A program made the position numbers and the translations under genes. From Chondrilla cf. caribensis (taxonomy: Eukaryota > Porifera > Demospongiae > Chondrillida > Chondrillidae), in the NCBI GenBank assembly GCA_964020155.1, contig OZ026547.1:5880509-5944508 (forward strand): 64,000 nucleotides of DNA, given 5' to 3'. Below, piece by piece: positions 22,550 to 59,200 of the stretch. The notes below the pieces were generated by a model, which was given only the letters and a program-made list of their open reading frames with translations, did no database searches and had not been told where the DNA came from. Position 1 is the first letter of the stretch, and every line of letters begins with the position of its first letter.

Positions 22550-22757
22550 TTGCAGACCGTACTTAGGAGTAACCTTCCTTATTTCTTTGTAATAGTGTGT
22601 TAATTTTAATCAGTGTCTTAAGTGTCTTAATGAATTGAAGTAATGTTTGTGTGTGTACATTTACACCTTTAATCACCAATTCTTCCTTGTTTGATAACCG
22701 AGTTACGCGCTTGCATACGATTTTAAACAAAATGTCATGTATGTTCAGTTTTATCTT

Positions 22758-23456
22758 ACAGTGTGATTGTACAGTACGTTTGTACAGTGTGTTCGTACAG
22801 TGTGTTTGTACAGTGTGTTTGTACATAGTGTGTTTGTACAGTGTGTTTGTACAGTGTGATTGTACAGTACGTTTGTACAGTGTGTTCGTACAGTGTGTAC
22901 AGTGTGTTTGTACAGTGTGTTTGTACAGTGTGATTGTACAGTGTGTTTGTACAGTGTGTTTGTACAGTGTGTACAGTGTGTTTGTACAGTGTGTTTGTAC
23001 AGTGTGATTGTACAGTGTGTACAGTGTGTTTGTACAGTGTGTACAGTGTGTTTGTACAGTGTGATTGTACAGTGTGTTTGTACATACAGTGTGTTTGTAC
23101 AGTGTGATCGTACAGTGTGATTGTACAGTGTGTTTGTACAGTGTGTTTGTACAGTGTGATCGTACAGTGTGATAGTACAGTGTGTTTGTACAGTGTGATC
23201 GTACAGTGTGTACAGTGTGTTTGTACAGTGTGTACAGTGTGTTTGTACAGTGTGTTTGTACAGTGTGATCGTACAGTGTGATCGTACAGTGTGTTTGTAC
23301 AGTGTGTTTGTACAGTGTGTTCGTACAGTGTGTTCGTACAGTGTGTTCGTACAGTGTGTTCGTACAGTGTGATCGTACAGTGTGTTTGTACAGTGTGATC
23401 GTACATTGTGTTCGTACAGTGTGATCGTACAGTGTGTTTGTACAGTGTGATCGTAC
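22758..23456. repeat. 12-bp minisatellite (about 58 units) between eIF4E and gene A
   Basis: Units tgtgtttgtaca, tgtgttcgtaca and tgtgatcgtaca with occasional short forms. Because the unit is divisible by three and lacks stops in several frames, it produces ORFs up to 318 codons on the minus strand (Thr-Leu-Tyr-Lys-His-Thr-Val repeats). I do not call these genes. Confidence 0.95.
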
Positions 23457-24202
23457 AAAGTCCTTAGGTTCGCAGTTTGTCCATTTCACCTTCCTTCCGT
23501 TACATGCAACCACTACCACTGTGTATGCTGTGTATGTATATGTACCGCTGTGTGTGTGCTATGTAATCATTAACATCCATCAAGTGTTGAAGGAGCTGGA
23601 CACTAGCTTATGTTATAGGACTCACTTGGAGAACTCGCACACATCGTTCTTTGCTCTCATTGAAACACACCGTGTCGTCTCTCACATGGCATGTGACCGG
23701 GTGAACCATAATTATGTGATCGGATTACATCTTTGTACATACATAATATGTAAACTCTCGAAATATTTAACAATATTTAACACAAAATATAAAAATGATA
23801 CTTATTTGGTATAATAACAACGATTACTATGATAATAGGTGCATTTTGAATCATCATACATAATTAAATAATACATTCTATTACATTCCAATTATAATAA
23901 TAATTATTATTATGCATATCATTTATTATCATCATCGCATTTACATAATATGCACACCTGGGTTGGTTGCATAGTGATGTCATTTGATTGGTTCACAAGT
24001 CAGGGTGTCAGGTTACCCTGGCAACAGAGGCAGGATAGTGTGCGAGGCATGTCAATAGGACAACAACATTGTGTCCTTCATCACACTTCTTCGGGTTACG
24101 TGCATTCCACCCCACTGTGTGGAGTTATCCTAGCGATTGTGGCTCGGGAACAAGCTCGGTGTGTTTCCCGCGCAGGCATCTCAGATCCGTTATCAGCGAG
24201 AT

Positions 24203-37309
<13,107 letters not shown>

Positions 37310-37327
37310 TGCACCGAGTGTTATATA

Positions 37328-37395
37328 GTTACCATGGTAACATATATTGTTGACATAATCCTCTGCTGTTGCTGCTCTACAGTTACCATGGAAAC
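37328..37395. promoter_or_regulatory. Two X-box-like palindromes just after gene A
   Basis: GTTACCATGGTAAC (37328-37341) is a perfect 14-bp palindrome matching the RFX-type X-box pattern (two GTNRCC-like half sites with a 2-nt spacer). A one-mismatch copy, GTTACCATGGAAAC, is at 37382-37395. The first lies 18 nt after the gene A stop codon, so it is either in the 3' UTR or a distal element for gene B. Confidence 0.35.
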
Positions 37396-37399
37396 ATGT

Positions 37400-39134
37400 A
37401 TTACTTAAAATACACATCCACGTGTATGTGATCTTACTGTGTTCTGCATTCTGTTATGACATAACTCTTTACTTTGATCAACACACCTTATTACATTGTA
37501 GTTGGATCTTGTATGTAAGAATTCTACACATAATCATGCATGCATGTCTACATACTATGACTACATATGTGTTGGTGAAGTTAAAAATTATCACTCGTTT
37601 ATTCTTCTGTCTTGGATAGTATAGCTGTATTTGTATAATAATTATTATTATTACATTGTGTAACAAAACTACACATGCACTTTAATAATAATAATAATAA
37701 TAATAACTATAGCCTCGATAATTCTATATAATTATTACGTGTATTATTTTAAGTAGCTTATTATAAGTACACACTCTGTATGTAATAAGTACACATTAAT
37801 ATTACCCATATTATACGTAAATATAATAATATTATTATATATATTATAATAGAGTATTATACTCAGTCTGATTGTAAAATACAGGTCATATCATATCGAT
37901 AGTTTGACAGAAAAGATATTGTGGAATAATAATATTATGCGTTTGACATACATAATATTAATATTATAATATAATATAATTATCCTTGCAATAGATTATA
38001 TGTAGGGTATGTATAATATAATTTGCATATAATGCCATGCAGCACCCAAACACTACATTACTGACCCCAATTAGAATATTACAAACTCATTTATTTCTCT
38101 TGCACTCATATGCATCTTCTTTCAAAGAGGCGCATTTGAGCTCATAGACTCTGAGCCTTAATATTTACCTACACAGTACTCAAACCTGTAGATTGTTGAA
38201 ACCTTTAGTTAATAGCTAGTTCCTACGTAACAGTTGCTTACTATTAAAAATCATGTTTTGTACATATATGTACATGATCCCATACAATGAGTACGGTACT
38301 TAACCAATAGCCAAGTAGTGATTGTAGATTGTGTTTAATGTTAATAACAACTCAGAAAGGTCATTGTGTTAAAATGCCACCTCTCCACCCTAACCCTAAC
38401 CTATGCGAGCCCCTCTCTATTGCAGCCAGGTCACCAGCACAATATAATATAGGCTCTATTATAGCGTACAATTCAACAAAAGTACACAGAGCACCTTCTA
38501 TAACAGGCACTTTCAGGTCCCAAGGGTGGCCACTATAGACAGGTGCCATGCAGTGTAGTAGTGATACAATATTATGTGTGTGTCCAGTAACCTGTATGTA
38601 TATGGCTTAGCTAATCTTAAAGATTATCCTTTGGCTCTGTGTGGTCTAGGTCCTTTTAAGATCCTTATGAGTTATAAGCATGTGTCTATGTTGAGCATTG
38701 ATATTTTGTGACAAGGGCCTTGATCGTGAAGAAATGCAAAGAGGTGTGGTGCTGGAAGAGAAGAGTGGAGAAACGTGTACCATATCATGACTTATCACAA
38801 CTCTGATATGTACTGGATGCCAAAGTTTAACGTAATATTATATTAGTGCATTTGTACTTAGTTGCTACATGCTGACTGACTGTTCGAGCTGTAATCAAAG
38901 TGTCCTATAGTGTTTGCTTGTAACGAATCACCAAACTTTAGTGTCTGTTCCATGAAATTGGAGTAATGGTTGGTTGGACCAGCTCCGGCTGTGATTCACA
39001 TAATCCCCAAGTGACAAGTGTCGCATTATAGCTTGGTAGTAACAGTTACTGTAGTAGGCAGTGTAATAATTTTATGTTTTACTATTGCAGATCTCATGTA
39101 TTCCCCCGTTGACACAATACTGAATGTGCTAATA
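37400..39134. other. Gene A / gene B intergenic spacer, AT-rich
   Basis: About 1.7 kb with very AT-rich segments (37680-38040: many taat/attata runs) and no convincing ORF or TIR element. The spacer ends at the M1 element 39135-39315. Gene A polyadenylation and the gene B promoter should lie within 37310-39781, but I cannot point to either with confidence. Confidence 0.5.
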
Positions 39135-39781
39135 CAGTGAAACCTCTTTAATCCGACACTCAATGGGACCTGAGAATAACGTTGGATTAGAAGGTTGTTG
39201 GATTATGGAGTGCCTCTTACCATACTTATGTATGGTGACTGTACCTCATATATATAACGGTCGGATTAGAGAGAATGTTGGATTATAGTGGTGTCGGATT
39301 AGGGAGGTTTCACTGTATATTATGATAACTGTACATGGATTGAATTTCACTACATAATACCTACCTCTGTATGTCAGTGTGTGAACTGCATGCCCCTTGA
39401 ATACTACATTGATATGAATACAGGTGTTTAGTCCTTTTGAAGTGTCTGTTTACATGTCACTGTAAAATGATAGCTTGCACAGACATTTCAATAGATGCTT
39501 ATCACAGTATATCTAGTGAATATTATTAAGGTCTGTATGGCAATCGACAATGGAATTTGATTTGGACAGGACCAGTGAAACTGGACTCCAATCTCCCACC
39601 GGTCTCCACTCACAGCTATGGTATGTGAGGAAGGAATCAAAAGCCACAAGTTGGGGAGTCTTACTTCAGTTGAACACTGGCCTCCATTTGTAGTGAAGTC
39701 ACGAGGGGAAGGAATCTAAAGCCACAAGCTCTAAGTCAGGGAGTCTTACTTTAGTTGAACTTAGCGTTTGAAGCCTCCAGA

Positions 39782-48698
<8,917 letters not shown>

Positions 48699-49096
48699 AT
48701 CAAAGTTTTTGCAGAAAACTATACACATACACAGTATATGCATTATGCAACTGTTATTATAGAATCTAATATAACATTAATATTATAATGAAACCTAATA
48801 ATAATTATGTGAATTATGTGTAATTAGACTGTAGCAGATGTATTCATTATGTTTTTTCTATACTATGTATATTATCAATAATAATAAATTGTAATTTTTC
48901 ATTTAAAAACTTGATATGATAATGACCTTCTTCTGCAACTGGGGCTGTACTGTCAAGGTGGCAGTGGGCGTGTCCGTTATCCCTTTGGTAACACCTTTAC
49001 TTACAGAAGCTGAAAGGATGTTGTAACGCTTGTGGACACCTACATAAACAGGGGTGATTTAACATTTCAGTTGATGTAAATGGTCCACACACACAC

Positions 49097-49127
<31 letters not shown>

Positions 49128-51010
49128 TGTACACGCTCACACACATACACACTCACACACATGTACGCATTCACACATACTCACACACGGCTCACTACAT
49201 GTAGTCAACTCACACTCAACACATGTGAATGCAGTGAATATACTGACATCTGCACATACATATGATCAGTAATTGTCTGGAGTGTACTGCTATCCACATA
49301 AACAGTCATTTCTGCACAGATATCCTTCAACAATGGCAAATGAGAAGAAAAGGGCTAATTAGAACAATTCCCTTCAGTGACATTAATTTTTATTCACATT
49401 ATATTCCTGATACTATTAGCAACAAGATCCCAATGGATTAAATGTATGGAAGAGTGGAAAGGATACACAGGTATCTGAAGTACATATATCGATGCTGGCA
49501 ATATGAGATGGGAGCTGTTCTCTGCCCCAACAAGTGCAGGGAATACTCGTTAATCCGCCGCTATTGGTTTGCAGAGAATATAGTGGATTGATGAGTTTGG
49601 CAGATGAACTGGATATTCATTGGTACTTGTATGTTATATTGGTGCTGGGAAATTGTAGCATGGTAAAGCGGTGGCAGATAAACAGGAATTCACTGTATTG
49701 CATCAGATCCTCCATGGATTGAACACAACACATATGTGTGACAGAAACAGTTATGAAGACATACACCTTGAGAAGGACAATCTCAAATTCTCAGTATACA
49801 TGATTATCAACAGTGTCCAGTGCACTGTTGTCGACATTACAGCCTTAACCACAGGGATATCCTTCAACAGTGGAAATCTATGTGATTTGAAAATGCGCAA
49901 TATAGCCCAGGAGCTGTGTGGTGAAACAAGCAGAAAACTAAGAATGACCTAGGGCAAAAATGGCAGACACTGTGAAATACACGAAGATTACTCCGCAATA
50001 TTGGATGGAATATTACCCGTGTAGTACTTTTCCCCGAATTACAAGCGAAACAACCCAAATGCATCTCAGATTCGGAGAACTAACCGCATACCGTAAACCG
50101 GTAGCTAGACGCGCTATTCCGCCATTTATTCGTCTCGAGATCTGTTACATCACCCCAGGAGATCTTCTGTCTACTTTAGAGAGTTCATTTCCATAAGAAC
50201 TGAACGCTTCCTAACGTAACCTGGCTGGACCAAAATACCAAAATGGACGTCATGATGGCCGACCATTTGGTGCTTTATATGTCATATGATTGGTACCTGA
50301 GTAAGATGGCGGTCAACACGTGGCAAGTAGTGGAAAATTGAAGATAAAGTTAGCTATATCAAATGAGGAAGAGGAACGCCACTAACATTGATTAGAATGA
50401 ATTGAACTAGCCGCTATAGGACAGAAGGAGTGAGTAGGCAAGGCGAAGATTTAAAGATCGACTCTGAAGACGGTGGCGGCGAGTGGAGACCCCTACGCGA
50501 ATTTAGCAAATCGCTGTCCACTGAACAGACTTTTTAATGCTCGACAATGTAGAAACAAACTTTCTATGCCTCTCATGTAATCCTTTCTCTTTTTTTGACT
50601 TTTGTCCCATCATGCCCTAGACTTCGTCTTGCGTGAATTGGGACCAGACCTTGCCAGGGCAGTGAACACCCGGTGACTATTTGTCACCTCACGTAACCCC
50701 TGAGTCCGAGGCTTCCTTTTTGTATCACATTTGTTGTTCTTTGATTTGAATAATAATGTGTTTCTCCCCCCATTTATACTGCGCAAAAAAAGATGGCCGA
50801 TTGCGAACGCCGACAATTAGAGATTGGGCTAGAATTCGTGCGCTGAACATAACCTCAGCGATTGTTTTTTTGAGCCCAAGAAAGACGCCCAAGTAGCTCG
50901 AGTGCGGGGGCGGCAAGCAACTGTTTTTGCCTCTCACACGTGAAAATCATGCCAATGACATCATCAAAATTGGCGGGATAAAGAACGAAGAACGACAGTG
51001 TTCAAAAGAA
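48699..51010. other. Gene B / RPA1 intergenic region
   Basis: Contains the gene B polyA signal (48883), a CA tract (49085-49128), an M3 element (49538-49695) and an inverted E1-family fragment (about 50765-50910) close to the RPA1 start. An open frame at 49960-50196 (78 codons, MADTVKYTKITPQYWMEYYP...) has a decent Kozak context (aaaaATGG) but no recognised family; it may be a small gene, a first exon, or chance. Confidence 0.45.
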
Positions 51011-52601
51011 ATGATCTCTCAATTGACAGCAAATGCCATCCAGGTACAATATAGATACAATATAAGTCATCTTTTGTTATGAATCTGACATTTTCTATCT
51101 TCTTTTGTAGAATATGCTGAATGGTTACCCGTTTATTCGGTCTAATCCAGTCGTTCAAATTATCGTACGTCTTTTATTTCTCAATGTGTTTACTGATTCT
51201 CATCCTTCACAACGATTATATACCCGTATGTTCATTTACACAGGACATCGAGGAATTAGACTCGGAGAACGCTGAATCAGACCAAAAATATCGTGCTAAA
51301 ATATCAGACGGTGTCGACTCTCTGTCATGTAAGTGTACTACACTATACAGTGACCAGTCGAAATCATCTTTACATCAAATTTGAGTTTTACTCCAGACTC
51401 AATAGGATTGTTCTCTCTAAGTTGTACCTAACCGTAAACTTCCAAAATGGTAAAATAAGTAAACATTTCGAATGGATCCATGTGAGGCTGTAAGGTACTT
51501 CAAAGCTGACTAATAGTTAATTCAAAATATTTTGTACATATTCCTGGAATAAATTTCACAAATGTTAAGAAAGTGAGGAGGCCACACTATTGTCTGAGGC
51601 TGGACGCATGTTTGGTTGTCAAACTAAAGGTCTTTGTACACGAATTATAATAACGCATAGAGTGAAACCTCAGTATAAAGGACACGTTGGGACCAGCTAA
51701 ATTGTTCACTGTAGAGAGGAGTAGTAAGGCCATAGAAATAATTTTCTGACGGCTTCACTCGCAAATACGTGCATGAACATACTACATACCAATTTGTAAG
51801 CTGTTATAAATTTATTGCAATCAATGCACCATGCTTATCCACAAAGTTTATGACATAAGGGTTGATTACATCATTATGACATATAACAGGTTATTTTATA
51901 TGCCTTCCAATTATTATTTAACAGTACTGGGTTTTGTGTGTTTTGTCATGCATTTCTATCAGCTGCTTCACACATTTACAGTAAACAAGCACAAATCCCG
52001 GTAGGGTCACCAAAGTAGTTGACCCTACCCAGGTAGAGTGAACTAATTAGTGACCCTCACAAACAACTGAGCTTTATTGGTAGCATCTCAGGACATTGTG
52101 CAGACGTGAGTCTGTGTTGACAATAAAGTGGTCAATTGTTGACATGTCCATAATTAGATATCGGCTGGAATGAATTATGGGTCAACATGTTATTGGGCCA
52201 ATTCAAGGGGAGTTAGTAAAACGCGGAATACGGAACACGGAATAAGGAAAGCGCCGATTACAGAGATAAAATACGTATGCGTATTGTTAGGATGAATACC
52301 ACATGAATATTGTTAGAGTGTGTGTACGTATTCGTATCGTTACCACGTGAATATTGTTACAGCGTGTGTACGTATGCGTATCATTAGGATGAATACCACG
52401 TGAATATTGTTACAGCGTGTGTACTTATGCATATCGTTAGGGTGAATACCACGTGAATATTGTTAGAGCGTGTGTACGTATGCATATCGTTAGGATGAAT
52501 ACCACATGAATATTGTTAGAGTGTGTGTACGTGTGTGTGTGTGTACGTGTAGGTGTGTGTGTGTGTGTGTACGTGTAGGTGTGTGTGTGTGTGTGTACGT
52601 G

Positions 52602-52635
<34 letters not shown>

Positions 52636-53229
52636 AATGAGAGCACGCCTCACAACGTAAAGCAGCTATGGAATACATAATCTTTACTGAATTATTATTG
52701 TAATTGCAAACGACCAGGAAGAGGAATGTCCATAACAAGGGACTATTTTTGGTATTCAAGAATAGCACTACGATCAAATATTTCACCAGCAATCTGTGGC
52801 TATTAATCTTTTCAATGTCATCAAAAGAGAAAGGAAAGGGAGCTAACCACATTCATTTCCGTAGTAAAAAAATACCAGCGCTTTGCAGTTTGATCATAGT
52901 ATATAAGTGTCTATGGTTTGTTAGCTGATTGAACACCATTTTCCATATAACAATATTCATACATTATTCGTGCTGGTGGCACCTGCACCAAATGTCACAT
53001 TCTAATGCCTATATACAGCAACGAAATATCAACAATAATATTTGATTTCCAAGCTCTTTTGTCTGTCTTTGTAGCTATCAATGTCGATTCACCTTGATTT
53101 CTTTTGCAAAGGTGGTCCTTCTTCCATTTCTGCATCTAACCATGTGCTGGTGATGTCATGCAATTTGCAGCTGTTGCATTGTATTCCATAGCTGCTTTGT
53201 GTTGTGAGGCTTGCTCTCATTCACACACA

Positions 53230-53273
<44 letters not shown>

Positions 53274-56200
53274 TACGTACACACGCTCTAACAATATTCA
53301 CATGGTATTCATCCTAATGATATTCATGCTGGTCTATGCCGTTACTATTTATAGTAACATCTTCACTCGTGTTGCACGTGTTACGATCAATTTCTTCTCC
53401 AAGTGTCGTTCAATCCTATTTTTCTGGGAGAAAAGAAAATTTGTGCTTCATTTTGGTATCTTAACGTGAAAGGAAACACGAATAGCCTGTTTCATCTCTG
53501 TAATCCGCGCTTTCCTTATTCCGTGTTCCGTATTCCGTATTCCGTGTTTTACTAACTCCCCAGTTCAAGCCAGCAATGAGATTCATCACTCAAGAATTGA
53601 CAAAAACAAGCAGTGTTTATTGTTTCTATCTGATAATGTGATAAAACAGCTGCAGATCTGGGTAATAGTTAAATAATAATTGGACAGTATATAAAATAAA
53701 CTGTAATATATGAATTTTGATGCAATCAGCTAGAAGATGGCAAAAGTATAGATACTTGAAAGTGGTCAGGCCAAAACCTTACCCTCCACACCTGATTCAG
53801 TTTAGTTTCAGGGGTGAAATTCATCATTGAAATGTCAATTTCAGTCATCCTCCCAGGGATTTTTGTACATTGCTAATTGCTACATTGTTAACTGATGAAA
53901 TTCTCCATCAGTTTAGTGGCCATATTAGATTATAATGGACTTCTATAACTTTCGAACCTGATTTGTGATCTCGAAAACTGCTCAAAATTCACAAAGTTTT
54001 TGTGGTTTGCAAATTCATTGTTTGATCCTCCACCTACCCTACTTGCTCATAGTCTGTTTCTTGTCTTTTTATGGTTCATGCTCTGTGAGTGCCTTTATAT
54101 TTTCTCTACACAATGCTCAGTGGTATCCTCACCTCTCTAGCATGGACCAATAGCTTTGAAGGGCATATTGCGTACTGCTTTGAGAAACACCTGCTGAATT
54201 GTTTTCTCTCTCTCCAAATCTCCAGTAATGCTGCAATTTTGTCATTACTCTACATTCTGCCACATTTCTATTCACTTCTAACTAACTTACTTTAAAATGA
54301 GACGAAATTGATTACGAGGGTTCAACCTGCACAATTAGACTAGGTTCGATATGCCTCCATGACGTTATGCGAATGAACTATCTCAATTGGAAGCGGGTTC
54401 AACTTAGGTTTGATTCACTTTTTGGTGTCCATGGGAAAATGGTATAAGATGTTTAAGCTCACAATTTATCAATTTATGACAGATCCCTTCTTAGCAGACA
54501 ACCATAGTCTTCCATATCCAATCCATAATTGATTTCACTGGGATTATACTGAATTTGAATACATTTTCTTGTATTTTTTATATTTGTAATGTGAAGTAAT
54601 TTTTGCCTATTGTGAATGTATTCAGTGAATTGCTACCATATTGTAACGCTCGGCCCGCAAACTCCTCAAATCTTCCACTTCAGGAAACGAAATCGTAGAT
54701 CACACTGTCACTGCTCATTACTTGTCTCAAAGACCCACTGGCCAAGTCGCCACGTGGTCTGTTCACACAAAAACAAAAAGATGAATGGTATTGCGCCTCT
54801 AGCTAAATAATATACGTAATACATGGTCATGGCATGTGACATCATCGTTACATAACAGAGTCCTATACTCAACACAACAGTGTCCCTACACTACATGGGC
54901 CTAAATCTAAATGGTTACAATATTGTTGGTGGTGTTTAAACTGTATGTGGTAGTATTCCACTGTATTAACTGATATTATAGGGTGATTTTCACTATGCAT
55001 GCATTTATTGTTTGTCTCACTTGAAATTTCTTAGTGTCACTCTGAATTACAGTGCTTACAGAGGCTACAGTTTCACAGCAATTTTGGTGTGACAATCATA
55101 TCATTTGTAACAGTGTATACGTTACCTAAGATTTTGACTTCCTTTTATGTTGTTCAAGTGCAATACTTATCATATAAAACTGCCCGTTCTACTGGCATAC
55201 CCTTTTTCTGAAATGCCCGTGGAATGGAATGGGTACGGTGTGCCCACTCTCTAGTTTACTCTGTGCTCTAATTAACACCTCGAAGTGTTATTTCAAAATT
55301 ATCTAAATTGAGAGTTTTTGAAGAGGGATCAAGTAAGCATCATAATTGCTATCAACTTACTTCATTAGACAGCTGCCTGACAATGTCTGTGTAGCTTTCC
55401 CCCGAACAGCAATAAAAGGGAATTCACTGCTTCATGTAAGTTCATCCAACAACCATCCTCCAACAAACTGTAACAACATAAACTAAAGATACGTATCAGC
55501 CTTAACACTAAAATTTACTTATAAACATCATTATCACTATGTAGATTTACATTTTAATGTAGCTTGCCTCTAAAGGGCCATTCCTGTTTGGTGGGTATGG
55601 GTACAGAATGGGTATGTGTACACCCGTTCTACACTTGTAGAACATTCAGTTTTATCTGATTTAAGCTACACTCAAATTACCAGGGCATCTCTTCAAGGTT
55701 CAAAAATGCCCTTTGCTGAAGATGTTATGTTGGGCACTTTGTGCTCAAATTCTAATCCATTTTCTAAATCTCAGCATTATACAATTGGATATCTTTCTCG
55801 CATGATATAAATTATATTATCACATAATGACATCATACATAATGTCATGACACGGGTATGTCAGTAAACCATAAGCACCCAGGTGTTTATGCAAAGGTCA
55901 TGGGAATCAATCAAACATCCAATAGGTAATAAACATAAACATAATCGTATGAAGAATCAATACTGCATGCATTGTGAGGCCATATAACTAAGTACCATAA
56001 ACAAATGGGAATCAATCAACTAAATAAGCTGTTAAACGAAATGAATATCATTAGAATGAATGCAAGAAGTCAATGCAGTTACCAAAAATAGTAACAAGAA
56101 CATGAAGTTAGTTCAGTGAACGCAGTCTAGAGTAAACTCTTGAAATCCACATCATCCAAGGTGAAATCAAAAGTTAGATTTAGTCAGAAGATCCTCAGAT

Positions 56201-59200
56201 TTACCAGCTGAGAACTCGTTACCATTCTTCCTCAGAAGAAGCAGAATCCACCGAGCTTTTTACGGGTTGACTTGTGATAAACTAGTTACTACAGGGCCTC
56301 CATAGAGCGTGACGTCTGTAGATATTGCTGGTAAATACTTCTTAGTCAGCTGCTGCTGCGAATGCTATGCCATTCTTCCTTGAAAGATTCAAATTTGAAA
56401 TTGAGTATGCTTTTTAGGGCGTTTATTTATGTGATAAGCTAGTTACCACATAGCTTCTATAATAGGATAACCTATGCACCCTTGGGCCTCAGTCAGCAAA
56501 TACGTTACACCCTATAGAAGCCATGTGGTAACTAGTACATATTAATTCACTTTTGTCATTACCTGTAGGAACACATACGTTACATATACGGTACATTGTC
56601 CACATCCATATTGAAATGCTTGCTCAATAGCTAGTGGCTGGTTTTCCTTACTGCTGGAAGGCTGCCAATAGGCCATTTTGTAGGAAGAGAAACAAAATTA
56701 CCACAATTTTGGAAGCAAGGGGGAGGAATAGAATTTTAATTAAAACGTACTGCTCATTTACTACATGACTATTTTGCAATAAGCCACTTAAGCCCTCATT
56801 GCTGTATTATTTTGTTTACTGGAGTTTTCCTGGGACACACTATGGCACGGAGGATGTGTAGTAACTAGTACTTACAGTGATAAAATTATGATCAGCTACG
56901 ATGAAGGTACGATTTTACCACCATCAAATAACAATAGTACTACAATTGAATGACAATTGAGCCATGATTATCTACGATAGAAATATAACATGAATTACGA
57001 TGGGCTATGATTAGGTTCCAATTTACACTTCGGCATTTCTAAATTCTGTTGTATTTATGAAGTGTGACATCCTTCAAATCTACAGCAAGAATAAGCTATG
57101 AGGAATTCTTGTTTATTCCAAAATTAGTGCATAACAATTACATTATGCTTTAAACATACTCAGTTGTGATACTTCTCATAACCTTGGAATAGGCCTACTC
57201 AAAGATGTTTATGTTTGTACTGCATTGTTATCCTTTTCATGGGTAAATTGTCATTATGTAGTGTTTTCACTGACGAAATAAATGTGGCTCCTTGATTCCA
57301 TTTTTAACTATTGCACAATGGCAACTTTCCTCTGAGCACCACTGTATGTACATAGTACCAAAAGTTGAATCAAATGATCATGATATTACAATAATGATAT
57401 TGCATATTTAGAATGTGTGCATGGACAGAAAATCCATTTTTAGGTTCTTCCTTATTTAATCATCAATATTTGACAATTATATTTATCCACTTAATCAAGA
57501 GTTGCAAAAGCATATTGAGGGCTTTGTTTATTGGTGTGCAGATCACTTAACATCAGTTTTTTCGCTGTATAATGTGAATATGTACTAGATGCACACTGAA
57601 TGATCTTTGTCCACTAACAGGTTCGCTTTCAACTAAATTGTATGAAAAAGTTCAGAGAAAAGAGTTATCAAAATACAGTATCATCAGTGTGGATAAACGC
57701 ATCTGTGATAAGAAGCTAGATATAAAGTGAGTATATATAAGGAGAAATATATACATGCAACTCACCTCCATTATTATAATCATAAAATTATTTCTATGAG
57801 TACTGTACCTGAGTAAATCTAATGCTTTCAAGTATTATGTACGTAATGTTATATAACTCATTAATATATTATCCTGTTCATTCTAGTGAGTAAATGATCA
57901 GTGAATAAAAGTATTATTATTCTTATGTATTAATGTAATGCAATTCTGTAAATTGAGAAATTTCGTTGTTACAATATTTTGTGGTTGTGGTGATACATGA
58001 GAATACAATGGACGATTTTTTCAACAGCAAAAATTATTGTAAATGGGAAATTAATTCGAACGAATGTTAACGCGATTACCACAATTAGAGGTTTCTACAA
58101 TCAAATAATGAACTTTCAAATCCAAGAGCCCTATAGTTATGCTGTTATCCTCCATATCATCGGTAGCAATAGCCCCGGCATTTGTGTCGAAATAGGCTAA
58201 TACAATTAATAGTTATCACGGTGTGGCTGCCACAGCTGAAGTTTATGAAAAGGCTTCAGTATCGTTTATATTAACAATGTCCCATAATGCAATAATAATG
58301 TAAAATAGTCATTAATAAGGCAATGCAATAATGTACTATAGTCATTATTAATAAGGGACAACAATTAAACTGTTACAGAAATTTTGTTGGTAGCAGCACT
58401 AAATTTTTCAAAACAAATGTTTCACACACAAAAATTTCCCAATTTATGGTAGTGATAGCCTATTAACCGATTATGTGCCATTATGTCATCATAGCGCGTG
58501 ACCATCATGGCCGAATTGAATTCCTCGAGAATGTGTGATTTGTCTCGCTGCTGCTTAGAAAGAAGAAACTTCACATTTTAGCCTTAATGAAGTCAATAAC
58601 GTACCCGAATGAACAAACTGTTCTGTGAGTATCTTTACGGCAGAGATGCATCCGTCTACGAACAAGAACCAGTGCTAAATTTTGCAGTTGGGAGTTTGGC
58701 ACACTTTGTTAGAGAATAACTCCCTCGCTTTCCACCGAATTATTTCGTTCGTTCTCTCGAGACAAGTATTCTGCTACTAGGAAGTAGTTTGAAAATAGAG
58801 GTATAGTCAACGCCGGTTTCTGGTCGATAGAAGCTTCCTCGGTCGAGATATACGGGATTCTCTGCTCACTATTCGTTTGCGAACGACTTCCTCGCTTAAA
58901 TCTCATCGAATTCGTTCGTTTGTTTCCTCAAGACAATCATTCTATTACTAGGTAGTAGTTCAGTAATAGAGCTAAAGTCAACGAAGATTTCGAGTCGATA
59001 GAAGCTTCCTCGGCCGAGATATATGGGATTTTTGCACCCTATTTTTATGACGCCAATTGGCGTCATTGGCCGTTTAGGGTACTGATGCCAATTGGCGTCA
59101 TTGGCCGTTTAGGGTACTGATGCCAATTGGCGTCATTGGCCGTTTAGGGTACTGATGCCAATTGGCGTCATTGGCCGTTTAGGGTACTGATGCCAATTGG

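Noticed and set aside
22563..23519. 318-codon minus-strand ORF of Thr/His/Cys/Tyr repeats
   Set aside because: Entirely produced by the 12-bp minisatellite at 22758-23456; several frames are open at once on both strands, there is no domain and no constraint.
57997..58200. 67-codon ORF in RPA1 intron 4 (MRIQWTIFSTAKIIVNG...)
   Set aside because: No family likeness and no splice sites joining it to RPA1 in frame; the flanking exons 57621-57726 and 60874-61141 already join perfectly.
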